Assembly: GCF_051014685.1 (NCBI RefSeq)
Contig: NC_135061.1
Location: forward strand, 2,875,029-2,939,028
DNA from: Ptiloglossa arizonensis
Lineage: Eukaryota; Arthropoda; Insecta; Hymenoptera; Colletidae
Reading direction: 5' to 3'
Length of the DNA stretch: 64,000 nt
A program made the translations under genes and the position numbers. The notes below the pieces were generated by a model. That model worked only from the letters and a program-made list of their open reading frames with translations, searched no databases and was not told the origin of the DNA. Shown one piece after another: positions 37,549 to 51,200 of this stretch (the stretch's first letter is position 1; each line of letters starts with the position of its first letter).

Positions 37549-37900
37549 ATAGGTACAGGAACTATTAGGAAGAGTGCCAAGGTACCTTAACTGGAAGTTA
37601 ATCGAATATTTCCTTGATCCATATTTTAGAAATTACAGAAGCATGTAAACAATCCATGGAATACAATTAGAAGTCGACCTAAAGTATTGAGCGATACGAA
37701 ACGATGCAGTAACGTGAAGTAACGACGAGACAAGTTTTTTTTTTTTTGAAGCTATGAAATGCATCGACCGTTTCCCAAAATTAGAGTCACATCATAAACG
37801 TACTCTTCCATGAACGATCAAACGTGAACCAAGATCGAGTGCACTGTAATTGGCAGAGATGTAAAGTACTCTAGAGAATAAATCAGAATAACAAGATATA
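37549..37900. repeat. 352-bp dispersed repeat, copy 1
   Basis: It begins ATAGGTACAGGAACTATTAG and ends ATAACAAGATATA directly before the MITE at 37901. It matches 55392-55744 with few differences. It is non-coding with a poly-T at 37735. Confidence 0.8.
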
Positions 37901-38086
37901 GGGTGTCCCAATCATTACCGGTCGATTTGAATTTCCCGCTATTTTTAAAACGTCGTATCGATCAACTCGAAACTTGACACACGTCGTCTAGACAAATGGG
38001 AAATTAATTGTGGAGAAGTATACGGTGAAAGAACGCGTGCGAATTATTATTAGAAATATCGATAATGATAATGATTCGGGACACCC
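37901..38086 (+). mobile_element. MITE family A, short internally deleted copy
   Basis: It begins GGGTGTCCCAATCATTACCG and ends GATTCGGGACACCC, with about half the family length. The middle is lost after GAACGCGTGCGAATTATTA. Both outer ends are kept. Confidence 0.7.
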
Positions 38087-40430
38087 TGTACAGGGAAACA
38101 GTGAACTAGTTTCAGCTGGATGGTTAAAATTTTCTTATATTTCTTTGAAAGAGATTTTTCGAGAGCACCGGACCTGCGAAAGTCGCGAAAAAAGAATTGG
38201 TCGATAAGTTTCACTTTGTAAAAACGACTGTTGGACGTAAAATAAATTTTATTTCGCGTAGCCGACCCTTCCCGATGAAAATTGGAAAAAGAGGAACTCG
38301 ATACGGTTGATGGTTTCGGATATAAAAATACATTTGAGCGTCCCAGTTTCGCGAAATAAGTAAAAAGTCGAAACATTGACGCTCTGTATTTTTCAAACAA
38401 ATTCGAAACCTGGAAAATAACATCGATACCTTTTTCTCTATTTCCCGTTTTCGTAACATTTGATTTCGGTTTTTCTCGAACGGGTCGCTTAAATAATTGC
38501 GACACAGTGACTTATCGATAGAAACGATCGCAACATTTCGAAAGTTCGCTGAAAGTTAAATATTTTTATCCAACGAACGTTGTACCAGATTCCAGTTAAA
38601 ATTGCCTCTAGGTTCACAGTTGCATCGAAAAATTTGGGAATGCAAATGAAATTTTAGAACGTTACCATAACGAACAGCAGCCCGTTAACCGAGAGGGAAA
38701 GTGTTACATTATTTCGCAATATACTTTCGTTCTCGTGTATAAATTTACGTATTATTACGTCGCTGGCATTAAACCACGTCGTCGTTCGATTAATTAGCGT
38801 TGGATGGCGATATACGATTATGGTACATTTTGAATCATAGCAGCCATTAGAAAGTATCGCTTTATTTTACCGCTCGGTTCTACCCGGTTCGTTGATGTTA
38901 CATAACCGATAGTTTTCGATGTTACAACGAAACTGTCGCGATTGATCCACGAAAGATTTGAGAAACATCGAAAAGAGAAAGATTGATAAATTTTATTTCC
39001 TTTTAAAGAATTAAATTCGCTTTATTCGTCCTCGGAAAAAGAATATTTGAAAATAGTTCGCGTTTCGAATCGTGTCGAAACTTTCTTTTATTATTTCAAT
39101 TCGAGTGTCGATGATTAAAATATTACAAACAGCGAACAACGATCGAGTGGTATCTACGAACATAGTTGTCTGTGAAAATTGGAATTATACTTTCGCAAAG
39201 TATTTTAGGGACGAGTTTTGCGCGAGCGAATCGCGCGAAGTTTCGATTAAGTGAGCGACTGTTTCGGTAAATCGATAGCTCATTGAAGCCCAGTGCGAGA
39301 GACAAAAATTAGAGTTTTAATGCAATTAAAATTACAATTATTACGACAAAGGAATAGGCATATTTTCCTATACGTATACATCTTCCTCTACAGTATAATG
39401 CACTATGTTGTACACGAACTGTGACGTACTTTGGACAAATTCACCCGTATCGATGTTCGGTTGGTTATCGGTGGTGAAACGTATCGGAAACTCGGTGTGT
39501 GAGCTCGATCCAAGTTACACACGCTGTCATTATGGTGTAAAGGCTCGTGAAGTTCAAATTAATCTTAATACATGCGGAGAAGAAGCATTGGGACGTCTCG
39601 TACAAGTACATTCCCAGGACGACTTGGAAACGTACACTTTCGTCTCGGGCACAAATTTCCCCGCAGTCTCGTCGCACTCTAATTCTTCGAGGAGTGCACA
39701 AGGAAAGGTGATGCATATACATTGACAGCTGAAAATTTCCAAGCGTGTCGAAAGCAAAGAGAGAAAGGAACGAGGAACGAGGAACGTGCAAGCTCCTTCG
39801 TTCGAGTGTTATTGTCTTTCCGTCTAGAATTTTATTGCTTATCATGTGGACTACCAATGAAGCCGGTGACTAGAAACTTGGCTCGTAGCGAACAAATCCC
39901 AAGATGTGTAACATTCTGAATAATATAAACGTTCTAATAATGGTATAAAGTGACACGTGCGGGGCGTGTAAAGTAACACGTGCACAAAATGAAGACGACA
40001 TTCGTGCAAGTGCGTGGAACACATTTGTGCAAAGTTTTCGAGCTCGGTTTACGTTACTTTTACAGTGAACCGATTGAATAATTGTCCGTCCGTGTCGCGA
40101 AGGAATTGTAATTAGTTCTTGGTATAACGTTTCTAATCGATCGGAAAAGTAATCTTCTATTAAATTATAAAATGGTGTAGATACGAAATAATCGTATTTA
40201 ATAATATACTAGAAACGTGCGGAAACTATTACGCTAAACGTTTTCAATCAATTACTAAGTTTAGGTATAAAATTCCGTATTGAAGAAACAATCGTATCTA
40301 ATGATATACCAGGTTATAGAGGTGCGTGTTCGTAAACAATTAGTAAGTTACAGTAGAAAATTGTAGGCTTTCGAAATGATCGTACGTAATGGTACACGTA
40401 AGTGTAATGTAAGTAATTGTGTGTAGTAAA
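38087..40430. other. Single-copy DNA
   Basis: A 151-codon minus-strand frame at 38050-38505 begins in single-copy DNA and runs into the MITE, so it is not a conserved gene. Frames at 39405-39857 overlap on opposite strands. Confidence 0.4.
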
Positions 40431-40864
40431 GTATAGAAATTACGTTGGTAGTTATGATTAAAATTAGCGTTTAAACGATCAAGAGTGACGTACGTTAAAT
40501 GTTACAGGGTAATTATTGATACATGTAAGCACTATTCGTACAGAATTAAAAGAAACTAGTATACTAGCACGGATACGAGAATATAGACAGTGTTGATATT
40601 TTTCTTGGTAATGTGCAGTGGTGGACGCAGTGTGAATAAAAAGATTAAATAGTATAGAAATTACGTTGGTGGTTATGATTAAAATTAGCGTTTAAACGAT
40701 CAATAGTGACGTACGTTAAATTTTACAGGGTAATTATTGATACATGTAAGCGCTATTCGTACAGAATTAAAAGAAACTGGTATACTAGCACGGATACGAG
40801 AATATAGACAGTGTTGATATTTTTCTTGGTAATGTGCAGTGGTGGTGAATAAAAAGATTAAATA
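40431..40864. repeat. Tandem duplication, 221-bp unit
   Basis: GTATAGAAATTACGTTGGTA at 40431 recurs at 40652. Both copies end GTGAATAAAAAGATTAAATA. They differ at a few sites and at GACGCAGT. Confidence 0.85.
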
Positions 40865-43800
40865 AACCCTTGGAGAAACAAGTTACACTGCCACCTTGGT
40901 ACGCAATTTCGTGCTGTAACGTACTCCGAGAGTAGGTGTCTCCAACACTGACCGAGGAAGTAGGTTAATGTGACGAAAACTCTCTCACGGAAATCTGAGA
41001 CAACGTTCAGTCTTTCTAGCGACACGCTCGAGTAGCAAAAGCTCAAAGGCGAGTAAAAGTAAAATCGTCGCAGGCTTTTCCAGCCCGTTTGCGCCGGGAG
41101 AGAACCGTTACCCACGGCTTGAAATTGTCGATGGAAGACGAAGGTTTCCACGAATTGGTTACGCCGAACGTGGAAGACGTTACTTTACGTAAAACCGTCG
41201 CCCCGTAGAAAAAGAATGCACCGAGTACGATGCATCGACGGCCACTGTGTCTTTTCTGCCTCCCCGCCGACAAGGAAAAATTTCAATCGCTGCGTGCACG
41301 TGACAGGAGACGATCGAATGAAATCGCACTGATAAATTCGAAAAAGTAGTGCCATCCATCGATTCTGAAATCGGTGGGGAACGAAATCGAGGACTCGCGA
41401 AACTTTTCGATTATTTTTCTTCGCGTGTAAATGGATCGCGACGAATAAATTTTGTATTCGTTATCCACGTTGTCAGATTGTGGTGCATTGTGCGAGACGA
41501 GTATCTTTAATTCGGTTTATTTTAACGATAAGAGGATGAAATCGATCGAGTGCGAAGTAATCGATGCGAGTAAAGAAAATTGAAATTTCTTTACGGTGAA
41601 CAATGTCGTTCATCGACATTGAATCATATGTAGGATTCTTTTATACGTATTATATGTACGTGTAATAATTGTATTTTTATTTATTATTATTTATCATGGT
41701 AAGAAAAATTCTTTTAGCAGTGTCGTATTGAATTTTCGGTAGGACGATCGGAATTGATTCAATGAAAAATAATTTCTTCGTTTTTGAAGTACACACAGGT
41801 ACGTGAATCTAAACCAAACTTTACACAGCTGTTTTTATTCAAAGAAGTGTAAATAAATGAACTTTGAACGAAGTTATATTCACATTCTTCTAAGAGCATA
41901 GAATATTTCAAGAAGCTACTACGAAATGAAAATCGTGTTTACCATTTTTGCGTAATTTTAACGCGAAACGAATCGAGCCTAATTTATTTCTTCCGTAGCC
42001 GAATTCTCGTTTTCTTCTCGTCTCGAAGTGAGGGGCACGTTGAACGTTCACAGTTGAGGAGCAATGTCGCGAAGAATCTGCGAAATGTCGGACAATTTCC
42101 TCTCTAGACGAGAGAATTCAGACGCGATGATATGAATTTGTATGAGTCTATCGTCGTTTTATTTTCAAATCAAGAATATCTTCAATCGCCCCTAGCTGTG
42201 TTTCTAGAACGTCATGGTTGTATAATATCTCTTGGCGCTGTGTCGTCGTCACCCGAATGAAATCTTTCAAAGGACATCATCGTCCTCCTCCTCGTAATTC
42301 ATTTGCATAAAATTCGCGGACGTACCCTACATCCAGCCGGATGTTATGGAAATGAATGAAAGTTTCTCGAGCTCCGCGCGACAGATTCGAATTCGCGCGC
42401 GCGGGAAATCTGTTGTTCGGTAGCGTAATTGCTATCGTGTCGTAAACGATCGCCTAAACGCGGGAAACGTGTGCTTGAACACGAACGGGAAATATACTGC
42501 TACTGGTTATTCGCGCCGACGAAAGAAAATATAAATTAAAGAAATAAAAATAAAAAAATGAACGAATGATTTTTTTCGCCCGCAATTCGCTTTTGTTCGC
42601 TGCGAGCTGAAATTGAAAACTCGTCGATGGAGACCGTGTCAAGTATTATACGTCCCCGTTATTCGTGTCCAGAATTATTCTTGCGAATGGTGTGAAAAAA
42701 AAACGAAAAAAAAAAATACAGAGGAACAAAGAAGCGAGGAAATTTTGTATACAAAACACAATGGGAAATTTCGAAACATAGAGGTGATTTCTCGTTATTT
42801 GAAACTTGTAGCCTTTCAATTGCACCATGAAATCGAATGATTCGTGGCCATAATTACAAAAATTGCGAAGTGAACGATCCTTGATTTCAAAACTCGCAAA
42901 AACATTGGATTTTGAGGATCCCTGGTGTGTGTATGTTCGAAGATTAAATTTGAAACGAAAGGATTGTAAAATGTAGAAATTCGAAATTTCTTCGCTGTTT
43001 CTTTGCCCGTGTTTGTGAAAGTGGAGAAAGATATCGAAGACGATCGTTTAATTTCAATACGTAGCACGTTTCCTATTTAATCATTGTTTTGTGTCACGTT
43101 GATTTAACGATATACCTAGACACGCGGTTAAAGCTTTTCAAGATCGATGCGAAATATTCCGGTCGCTCAAGGACACATTTCCAGACTGTCAGCGACATCG
43201 TAAACTATTTTATACTACACACGATATATGTATATTACTCCGATCATCCTTCGTATGACCCGTGACTAACAAAAAACGACGCACCCTAACGGTATTCTAC
43301 TTGCGTAGACACCATATTCCCTTTAACCGAGGGCTCGTCTTCTCTGTGACGTTCTTTGCCTCCCCTTTTACGATATCTGAAGAAGCTTCAATTTTTTACG
43401 ACTTCGGGAGAATGTTGCCCTAATGCAACCTTTTTATCTGTCTTCGAACTGTCGATAAAACTGATTTGCGTTTCTTCGTCCATCTTGGATTCACTTTTGC
43501 ACTCGGCTCCCGCAGATATCGATATCGCATATTTGATGTCGCGAATTCATTTTCATTTGCTGCAGAACAAACCAACAAATGGAGCAAAATTGGAATTAAT
43601 GTATCGGTGACCTTGAACGGCCAAAATAATTGGCGCTAACCTTGGTCAGGAACAGAACGATCGAACAATTCGGAGATATAAGTTTATTATTATTCGGAGT
43701 AACATAAGTTTTATCGAACAACTTGGTGCACCGTGTATTCACTCAATGATACTACTATTATTATACTTTGTTACTTTTATTCTTGGCCGTTTATTTTAAA

Positions 43801-44212
43801 TAACATTCGAATCTTTATCGTTCATTCCGCCACTCTTGATTTCATCGATTTATATCGCTGAAAGGTTAGCGAAAAATCGTGTCGAATGAATTTATCTTGG
43901 TCAAACACGAGCGATTTAAGCGTATATTTATTAAAAAAATATCCAAGCACGAGCAATACACGGCCAGATGCACCGGATAATAATTTTTCATATTTTCTTT
44001 ATGGTAACACGGTAACAATCGTATCGTGTCGCTGTTGCGCTCCCCTTTGTTCTTCCGTTATTTTATAATCCTTCGGATAAATCGTGACCCATTTGGGCTT
44101 TCACCGTAATTCGGTACTTCCTCTGTGAAATTATTTCACGATGCCCGAAAGAGCCCGCAATTAATTTCTGTGATTACACGGTGCATTTGACAGAGACCTA
44201 GTCGCTTTCCTC
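40865..44212. other. Single-copy DNA
   Basis: It holds an 8-bp perfect hairpin (CAATGTCG/CGACATTG near 41606) and a CpG-rich patch at 42370-42420. No gene is supported. Confidence 0.4.
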
Positions 44213-44250
44213 TATATAAAGCCGGGCCGAGAGCAAAACATCGTTAGTAT
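44213..44250 (+). promoter_or_regulatory. Candidate core promoter upstream of the short-unit array
   Basis: TATATAAA at 44213-44220 lies in CCTCTATATAAAGCCGGG, with CATCGTTAGT near +1 about 30 bp downstream. No convincing coding frame follows; the next 300 bp run into the array at 44529. A promoter call from these words alone is weak. Confidence 0.25.
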
Positions 44251-44528
44251 TTTTCGACGCGACGAACTGTCAGCTTTTCAAAGCGTTTCAAGGAAAATCC
44301 GGCTAAGAATAGCGAGCTCCGTTGTATCGCGGACTCGCCGCGCAATGCTCGTTTCGAAATACTGTCGTCCCGCGGAATCGTAAAAGTATTAACGTCGTTC
44401 GATTTCATTTATTTACCGAGCACCGACGAAAATATAACCGAGACCGATCCATCGATACGATCGTATCTTTTACATCGCTTGCTTGTTCCCAGACTACAAT
44501 TTTTTTTTTTGGATCGAGCGACCTGATC

Positions 44529-45455
44529 TCACATTCGGGAAAAAAATATACAAGCACGTCCTAAACGCGACATTCGAGAAAAAAAATATACAAGCATGTC
44601 CTGAACGCGACATTCGAGAAAAAAAATATACAAGCACGTCCTGAACGCGACATTCGAGAAAAAAAATATACAAGCACGTCCTAAACGCGACATTCGGGGG
44701 AAAAAAATATACAAACAAGTCCTGAACGCGACATTCGGGGGAAAAAAATATATACAAGCACGTACTGATCACACATTCGGAAAAAAAATATACAAGCACG
44801 TCCTGAACACGACATTTCGGGGGAAAAAATATAAAAGCACGCCCTGAACGTGATATTCGAAGAAAAAAATATATAAGCACGTCCTGAACGTGACATTTGT
44901 GAAAAAAAGTATAGAAGCACGTCCTGAACGCGACATTCGGGGAAAAAAAATATACAAGCACGTCCTGAACGTGATATTCGAAGAAGAAAATATACAAGCA
45001 CGTCCTGAACGCAACATTCGGGGAAAAAAAATATACAAGCACGTCCTGAACCCTACATTCGGGGGAAAAAAATATACAAGCACGTCCTGAACCCTACATT
45101 CGGGGAAAAAAAATATACAAGCACGTCCTGAACCCTACATTCGGGGAAAAAAATGTACAAGCACGTCCTGAACGCGACATTCACAAAAGAAATATACAAG
45201 CACGTCCTGAACGCGACATTCACAAAAGAAATATACAAGCACGTCCTGAACGCGACATTCACAAAAGAAATATACAAGCACGTCCTGAACGCGACATTCA
45301 CAAAAGAAATATACAAGCACGTCCTGAACGCGACATTCACGAAAAAAAAAATATACAAGCACGTCCTAAACACGACATTCGGGGGAAAAAAATATACAAG
45401 CACGTCCTGAACGCGACATTTGTGAAAAAAAAATACAAGCAAGTCCTGAACACGA
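44529..45455. repeat. Short tandem array, about 39-44-bp units, about 22 copies
   Basis: The unit CACGTCCTGAACGCGACATT is followed by TCGGGG or TCACAAAAG, an A-run and TATACAAG. Five perfect 39-bp units lie at about 45175-45335. Because 39 is a multiple of three, long frames with a 13-residue period (NVAFRTCLYISFV) appear on the minus strand. There are no spacers, so it is not a CRISPR. Confidence 0.9.
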
Positions 45456-47244
45456 CACTCGTCCTGCAACGACTGTCAGCTTCTTTGGATCATCTGGGAA
45501 CTGTGTCATCTCGACGCAATTTTTTCCCGTTCACCGCAAAATGAATAATAATTCATTCGCGGAGAAGAAGAATGAAACGCACGGCTATTTATTCGCGATG
45601 TTCACTCGATCTGGCAGTTAAATATTTATTTATACGTCGTGAAATGTATCTCGTTGCGCGATACGAATTCTATTTTTTGATTCAACCAATAGGAACCTTT
45701 ACCTGGATAAAAATTTATGGTCCTGGATTCCTTCGTCCGCGACATAAAATATTGTCGATATCGGGAAATGTTATTAGATAAAATCGAAGTGTTTTTGAGG
45801 CCTTTTTGTATACTCAATGACAACGGTTGTTGACAAAGTCTGTCAAGATGGTGAACGAACAAGAAACAGTTTGACCTTCTCGATTGTATTTATTTTTAAC
45901 TTTCAATCGTTGGATAATTCCACGTATCACTTTTGTTCATTTACAACTGACGTTAACAACCGATTTATCTTTCACAAACGGTAATACGTCGATTGCGGCA
46001 TCATCGTCGATCAACGCGTAAATATTTCTTATTTAATGTACAGTGATGAAGAAATTTATCGCTATCTAGGATCTCGATGGACCTTGAGCAGACTACACTC
46101 GTGCATGTTCTGAAACGTAATTAACGCCTGCACGAATAATTCGTGTACGAAACGGTAAATGAAACAAAAATATCGAACCATTTGAAACATTTGTGACATA
46201 ATTTTTCAAAATACTCTCTTTATGCGCCCCGTTCAAGACGAGAAGAAACAAAGTCACGTGGAATGGTACTCGAGAACTGTCATCGTACAGTCCCGAACTT
46301 CTTTTGTTATTTCACCGGGGAACGCGATCCAATTGTGTACAGTACCGTATCATTGGAAACTGTAATTCACAATGTTGATAGTAGATTGAAAAACAGCCGA
46401 AGGCGTGTACCGTTGTTTGCGTTTCGCCGTGCATACGAACGCATCTAAAACAACGAATGGAAAGCAAATAGAAAAAAACGAGAAAACCATCGGCAAGGAA
46501 TTTTTCAACGTAAACGATCAATTCGAGAAACGTTCTTCATTAACGTAATCCTTTGTCGAGAGTAAAGTAGCTATCCAAACCACCTGAACACTTCTCTGTG
46601 TCATTCTTCGCCCACATCCTCTTCTGTCTAACACCAAACGGTTACCTGTACTCGAAGTGACGTTTTAAAAAGTTTTCCGATAAAGTAATTCTTCCAACGA
46701 ACGAATACACGAAAGACCGAGTTGCAATTAACCTGAAAGCACGCCACGTAATTATTTATTCTTGCATTTGTAAATGTATCGCGTCGGTTGTCCAAGTGAC
46801 TCGTTCTTACAAGTATGGACGACTTATCGCGCGTGTTTGAAAAATGGCACGGTGACGACGAGCGCGAACGTAAGTGTGAAATAGTGTTTTTATTTAAAAT
46901 TTTCACCCATTTCCAGACTCGATATCCCACGGTACCGTATACTGTCTGTCGCGTATACGCCGTGTACAGAACGATTTCCTCACGGTACCGTACCAGCGAG
47001 CATACTAAAAATATACCACGCGAGCGAGACCAACGATCGAAAGTAAAAAAGTCCAGCTTCGAAACCGTACGCAAATCGGGCCGCGAATCGTTTGCGTGCA
47101 TTCGTCCGCGTTCCCTTGGACGTTCGCAAAAATATACAGGGTGACACCGTGATGTGTCTAGCATGTTTTAACGTTGACTGGGGTGAATAAAAACAACGCA
47201 AAAAGTTAATACGAACTCTTACTTCGTTCGACGCACAGTCAATT
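45456..47244. other. Single-copy DNA
   Basis: Frames of 178 and 195 codons on the minus strand (46628-47567) run across into the tandem array at 47245 and overlap each other. They are not supported as genes. Confidence 0.4.
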
Positions 47245-48268
47245 GTGTCTTTCGGTATTTTAATCGGGAATCGAGTTAATTCGATGAAATGTTTAGAAAA
47301 AATTCTCGATAAATGTACTTTGACACCACTGTTCCGTGAATTGCGTTCAATTAGATTGTATTCGTCGAAGAAATTTCGTTTTGCACGAACACGAGCAAAC
47401 TGTGGCTCAACGAGGTACCAAAATGGCGGTGAGGTTGGAAGGAAGATCGAAACGATACGTATAGGGTACGGTGTCTTAATTGCGAATTGAGTTAAATTGG
47501 ATGAAATGTTTAGAAAAAATTCTCGATAAATGTACTTTGATATCACTGTTCCGTGAATCGTGTTCAATTAAATTGTATTCGTCGAAGAAATTTCATTTCG
47601 AGCGAACAGGAGCAAACCGTGGCTCAACGAGGTACCAAAGTGGAAGATCGAAACTATACGTACGGTGTTTTAATCGCAAATCGAGTTAAATTCGATGAAA
47701 TGTTTAGAAAAAATTCTCGATAAATGTACTTTGATATCACTGTTCCGTGAATTGTGTTCAATTCGATTGTATTCGTCGAAGAAATTTTGTTTCGCAAGAA
47801 CACGAGCAAACCGTGGCTCAACGAGGTACCAAAATGGCGGTGAGGTTGGAAGGAAGATCGAAACGATACGTACGGTGTCTTAATTGCGAATTGAGTTAAA
47901 TTCGATGAAATGTTTAGAAAAAATTCTCCGTGAATCGCGTTCAATTAGATTGTATTCATCGAAGAAATTTTGTTTTGCACGAACACGAGGAAATCGCGAC
48001 TCAACGAGGTACCAAAATGGCGGTGAGGTTGGAAGAAAGATCGAAACTATACGTACGGTGTCTTAATCGCGAATCGAGTTAAATTCGATGAAATGTTTAG
48101 AAAAAATTCTCGATAAATGTACTTTGACACTACTGTTCTATGAATCGCGTTCAATTATTATAGATTGTATTCGTCGAAGAAATTTCATTTCGAGCGAATA
48201 GGAGCAAATTACGACTCAACGAGGTACCAAAATGGCGGTGAGGTTACAAGGAAGATCGAAACGATACG
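47245..48268. repeat. Tandem array, five units of 183-217 bp
   Basis: GATGAAATGTTTAGAAAAAA occurs at 47283, 47500, 47694, 47904 and 48087. Units carry CAACGAGGTACCAAAATGGC and GATCGAAACGATACGT. Unit length varies through internal deletions, one of which removes the CGATAAATGTACTTTGA part. Confidence 0.85.
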
Positions 48269-51200
48269 TGTAGTGTACGGTATCTTTTTCCCAATGTGTC
48301 CACAGCCACGATCAATCGGCGAAGTGGGTCCCACATGTTACGATACACCCTGTACAGAGATGTAATTCCGCGCTGGCATCGTTCCCGGTGTGTTGCGTAT
48401 GGAAATTCGCGACAATCCTCGAAGCGTCGTGCGTTACAGGAGCGCGCGGGCAAACGAGAAGGTGGGCGTGGAGTCGCTCGGAAATACTGGGAAATACGAC
48501 AAACCGACGAAGCAATAAGACCGCTCCGCTTGCAGCCAGTAAGTTATAACGTCCGCGTCGTATTTCATACCTACAAATTGCTCCGAGCGTACGCAGCTAC
48601 CTGCTACGCGGACAGGTGCAGGATGAGAAAGCGCGAAAGGCAGATTGGAACAGTGCGCGAAAAAAAAAAAATAGGAAAAAAAAAGGAAAAGGAGAACGAA
48701 ATAAAGAAAGAGTACGTCGATCCGCGACGAATTACACCGTTGTTCGCGCGGACCTGTGCACCAACCTCGTTTTTATCACGGAAAAACTACGCCCGTGTCG
48801 CGACGTCTTGTCATCGGAGAGATTCGAACAATTCTCGAAACTTCTTGCGTAGACGTGCATCTCTGGACCCACACCTACGACGAAAATAAAGAATATTTCT
48901 CGAGAGAAATCGAAAACTGACCCTCGTCATTTTACAATCGAAGATTACGTCCTCGAGATACTCGAGGAATATCTCAGCAAGCGAATTCTACGCTCGAATT
49001 CTCGAATTTTGCTGTCGTGCCTCTCTGACGAATTTTTTTGAAGAAATTCAACGTTCTACGAATGCTTTAGAACGTCACGAATATCGTAAAACTTTAAACG
49101 GAATTTTTTTAGTATACTATATTTCACGATTGCAGAAATATTTGCGATATTATTGAAATTTATTTTCTTCACCGATGTGTTTTTATCCCCAGAAACCGTT
49201 TCATTGTTTAAACGAAGAAATGGTTACTATTGTTAGTATTGCTTGAATTGCTCGAGTCGAAGCTTTTAGTTTAGTCTTTCGATTTTTATTTAAACGCGTT
49301 TCGGATTGCGTAACATCGCCGGTTGTTTGAATTTCCATCGGGTAATTTGTAAATACATTTTCAACGCTTAGAATACCCGGTGGAAGTTCAGTAGAAAGGA
49401 AAAATCAATTCTTCGACGATCGAGAATGGGAAATCCATTTAAAGTGATTTGAAATTGAGCGAGGCGGAAGGGGAAAATATAGCAAAGGCAGTCGGCGTGA
49501 GATTTCAAATGGGCGCATAAAGAAATCGCGTTTACCAAACCCTGCCAATATACAGTGCATTCCATTGAGGTAAAGGAACGTGGTTGAAAGTTGAATCTAA
49601 TAACAGCGAAAACGTACCTCGTATGTAAATGTAAATGTGAAGAAGTATGTTTCACTTTGCCAAAAGCAATCATTTCGTGCCTCTCCTCTAATACGAAGGA
49701 ATTCTCTTTGATAGGAAATTTTACGTTTGTAACCGATAGAACCGAAACGTGAATTTCTAAGTTTATTTTTGCGATTCTCCGATGAGTTCAATCTCAACGT
49801 TGTAAAGTAGACGAATACGTTAGACTGTTTCAATGTAAATTCTTTAATCGAGTCTCTTAAGAGACGAGCAGTCGATCGATTCCATTTTCTATAGATTTCA
49901 CCATGTTGGTTAAATTTAAAAGACGAGCAAACGAAACGAAGAATCCTGGGTAATCTAACTGGTTTAATAAATAAAGTAGAATTAATTTTTCCGATCTTCG
50001 AAAGAAAATTTACTACGATTGGTCTTTGTACAATTTGTACTTACTATATGATGAAAAATAAATACTACTTTGTGTATTTATCATCTTTTAGAAACAATAT
50101 CTAAGTCATGGTTCTATATGTCGATTGGTTTCTGAGGGATTGGTGTATAAATGCTGATTACGTTTGATATTATCCAGCAAGAAAATAAATTTATTTTAAC
50201 AGTTGTAATTTTGCACACATCGTAACGACAGAAAATGCTCGTTCAAAATTTTTTACCGAAGAATCAGTGTATTTTATAAGTGAGATTTATTTCTTGCAAC
50301 ACGTACCTCCTCGTTGCAGTCGATGCAAAAATTCTTTAAGAATGAAACGAAAAATTGAGATAATTTTTCATAAAGTGCTTTCGTGAAGTTGAAATTCCTT
50401 TATTAAGTAAACAACGTGACAGTGTTGGCCTTTGAAGACACTGTAGAAAAGAGCACGAAACAAGATTGCGTCCTGCCTCGAGAAACATTATTACTATTAA
50501 TATTGAACCAGTTGATGCAGTGTTTTGTTTGTAGTAAATATTAAAAAAGCATTTTGCGTTTTACCTGTTGTGCCTTTTAAGCAAATGACGACTCAGTTTC
50601 CCACATCGGTTCATACAGCAATGTGAATTTCTACTTTGAATTGTTTCTCGATTAAAATACAGCAATTTTATGCAAATCTGTTTCCTGAGAACTGCATACC
50701 TTGTGTATGCAATTTATCGTTACAAGTGCAATAATTAGAGTGCTTTTTACTAGATAATGATCACCTCTTCATTGATGATTGTAAATACGAAAATATATAT
50801 CACGATAAATATTTTGTACAATATATTCGAAACAAATAAAAGGTCAATTTACTATTGACCTGTATCTATTGACAGTTAATTATGAATACTAGATACCAAA
50901 TTTGGAAATTACTTCCATGTTAGAAGTTATTTAAAGTAACGTAAAAAAATTGAATTTATACAAAATATTGGACAATAATCTTTGGAAAATGCAAAAATAC
51001 GACCCACTGTATTTTCCTATGTAGAATTATAAAATTGCACGTGTATAAGTACGAGTGAGTAATTAATTGAAACGTTTAAAAATCATGTCCCGAGAATCTT
51101 GTTCGAAACGGTCAAACTGTGATGAGAAATGAACGTAACGATAAAATCAGTTGAGAAACTGTGCCGAGAATACAAAGAGACGTCAGACATTCGACTCACG

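Noticed and set aside
45175..45335. Regular 39-bp repeats suggesting a CRISPR array
   Set aside because: Units are directly adjacent with no unique spacers, and the window is eukaryotic.
44494..45469. Several long frames (104-182 codons) rich in Phe, Tyr, Ile and Cys
   Set aside because: They arise from the short-unit array, exist in several registers at once and repeat a 13-residue word. No independent evidence of coding.
46628..47567. Minus-strand frames of 178 and 195 codons
   Set aside because: They overlap each other in different registers and extend into a tandem array. The composition reflects CpG-rich codons.
48296..48889. 197-codon plus-strand frame
   Set aside because: It is dominated by Lys/Arg from an A-rich tract, begins at the edge of a tandem array and is overlapped by other frames.
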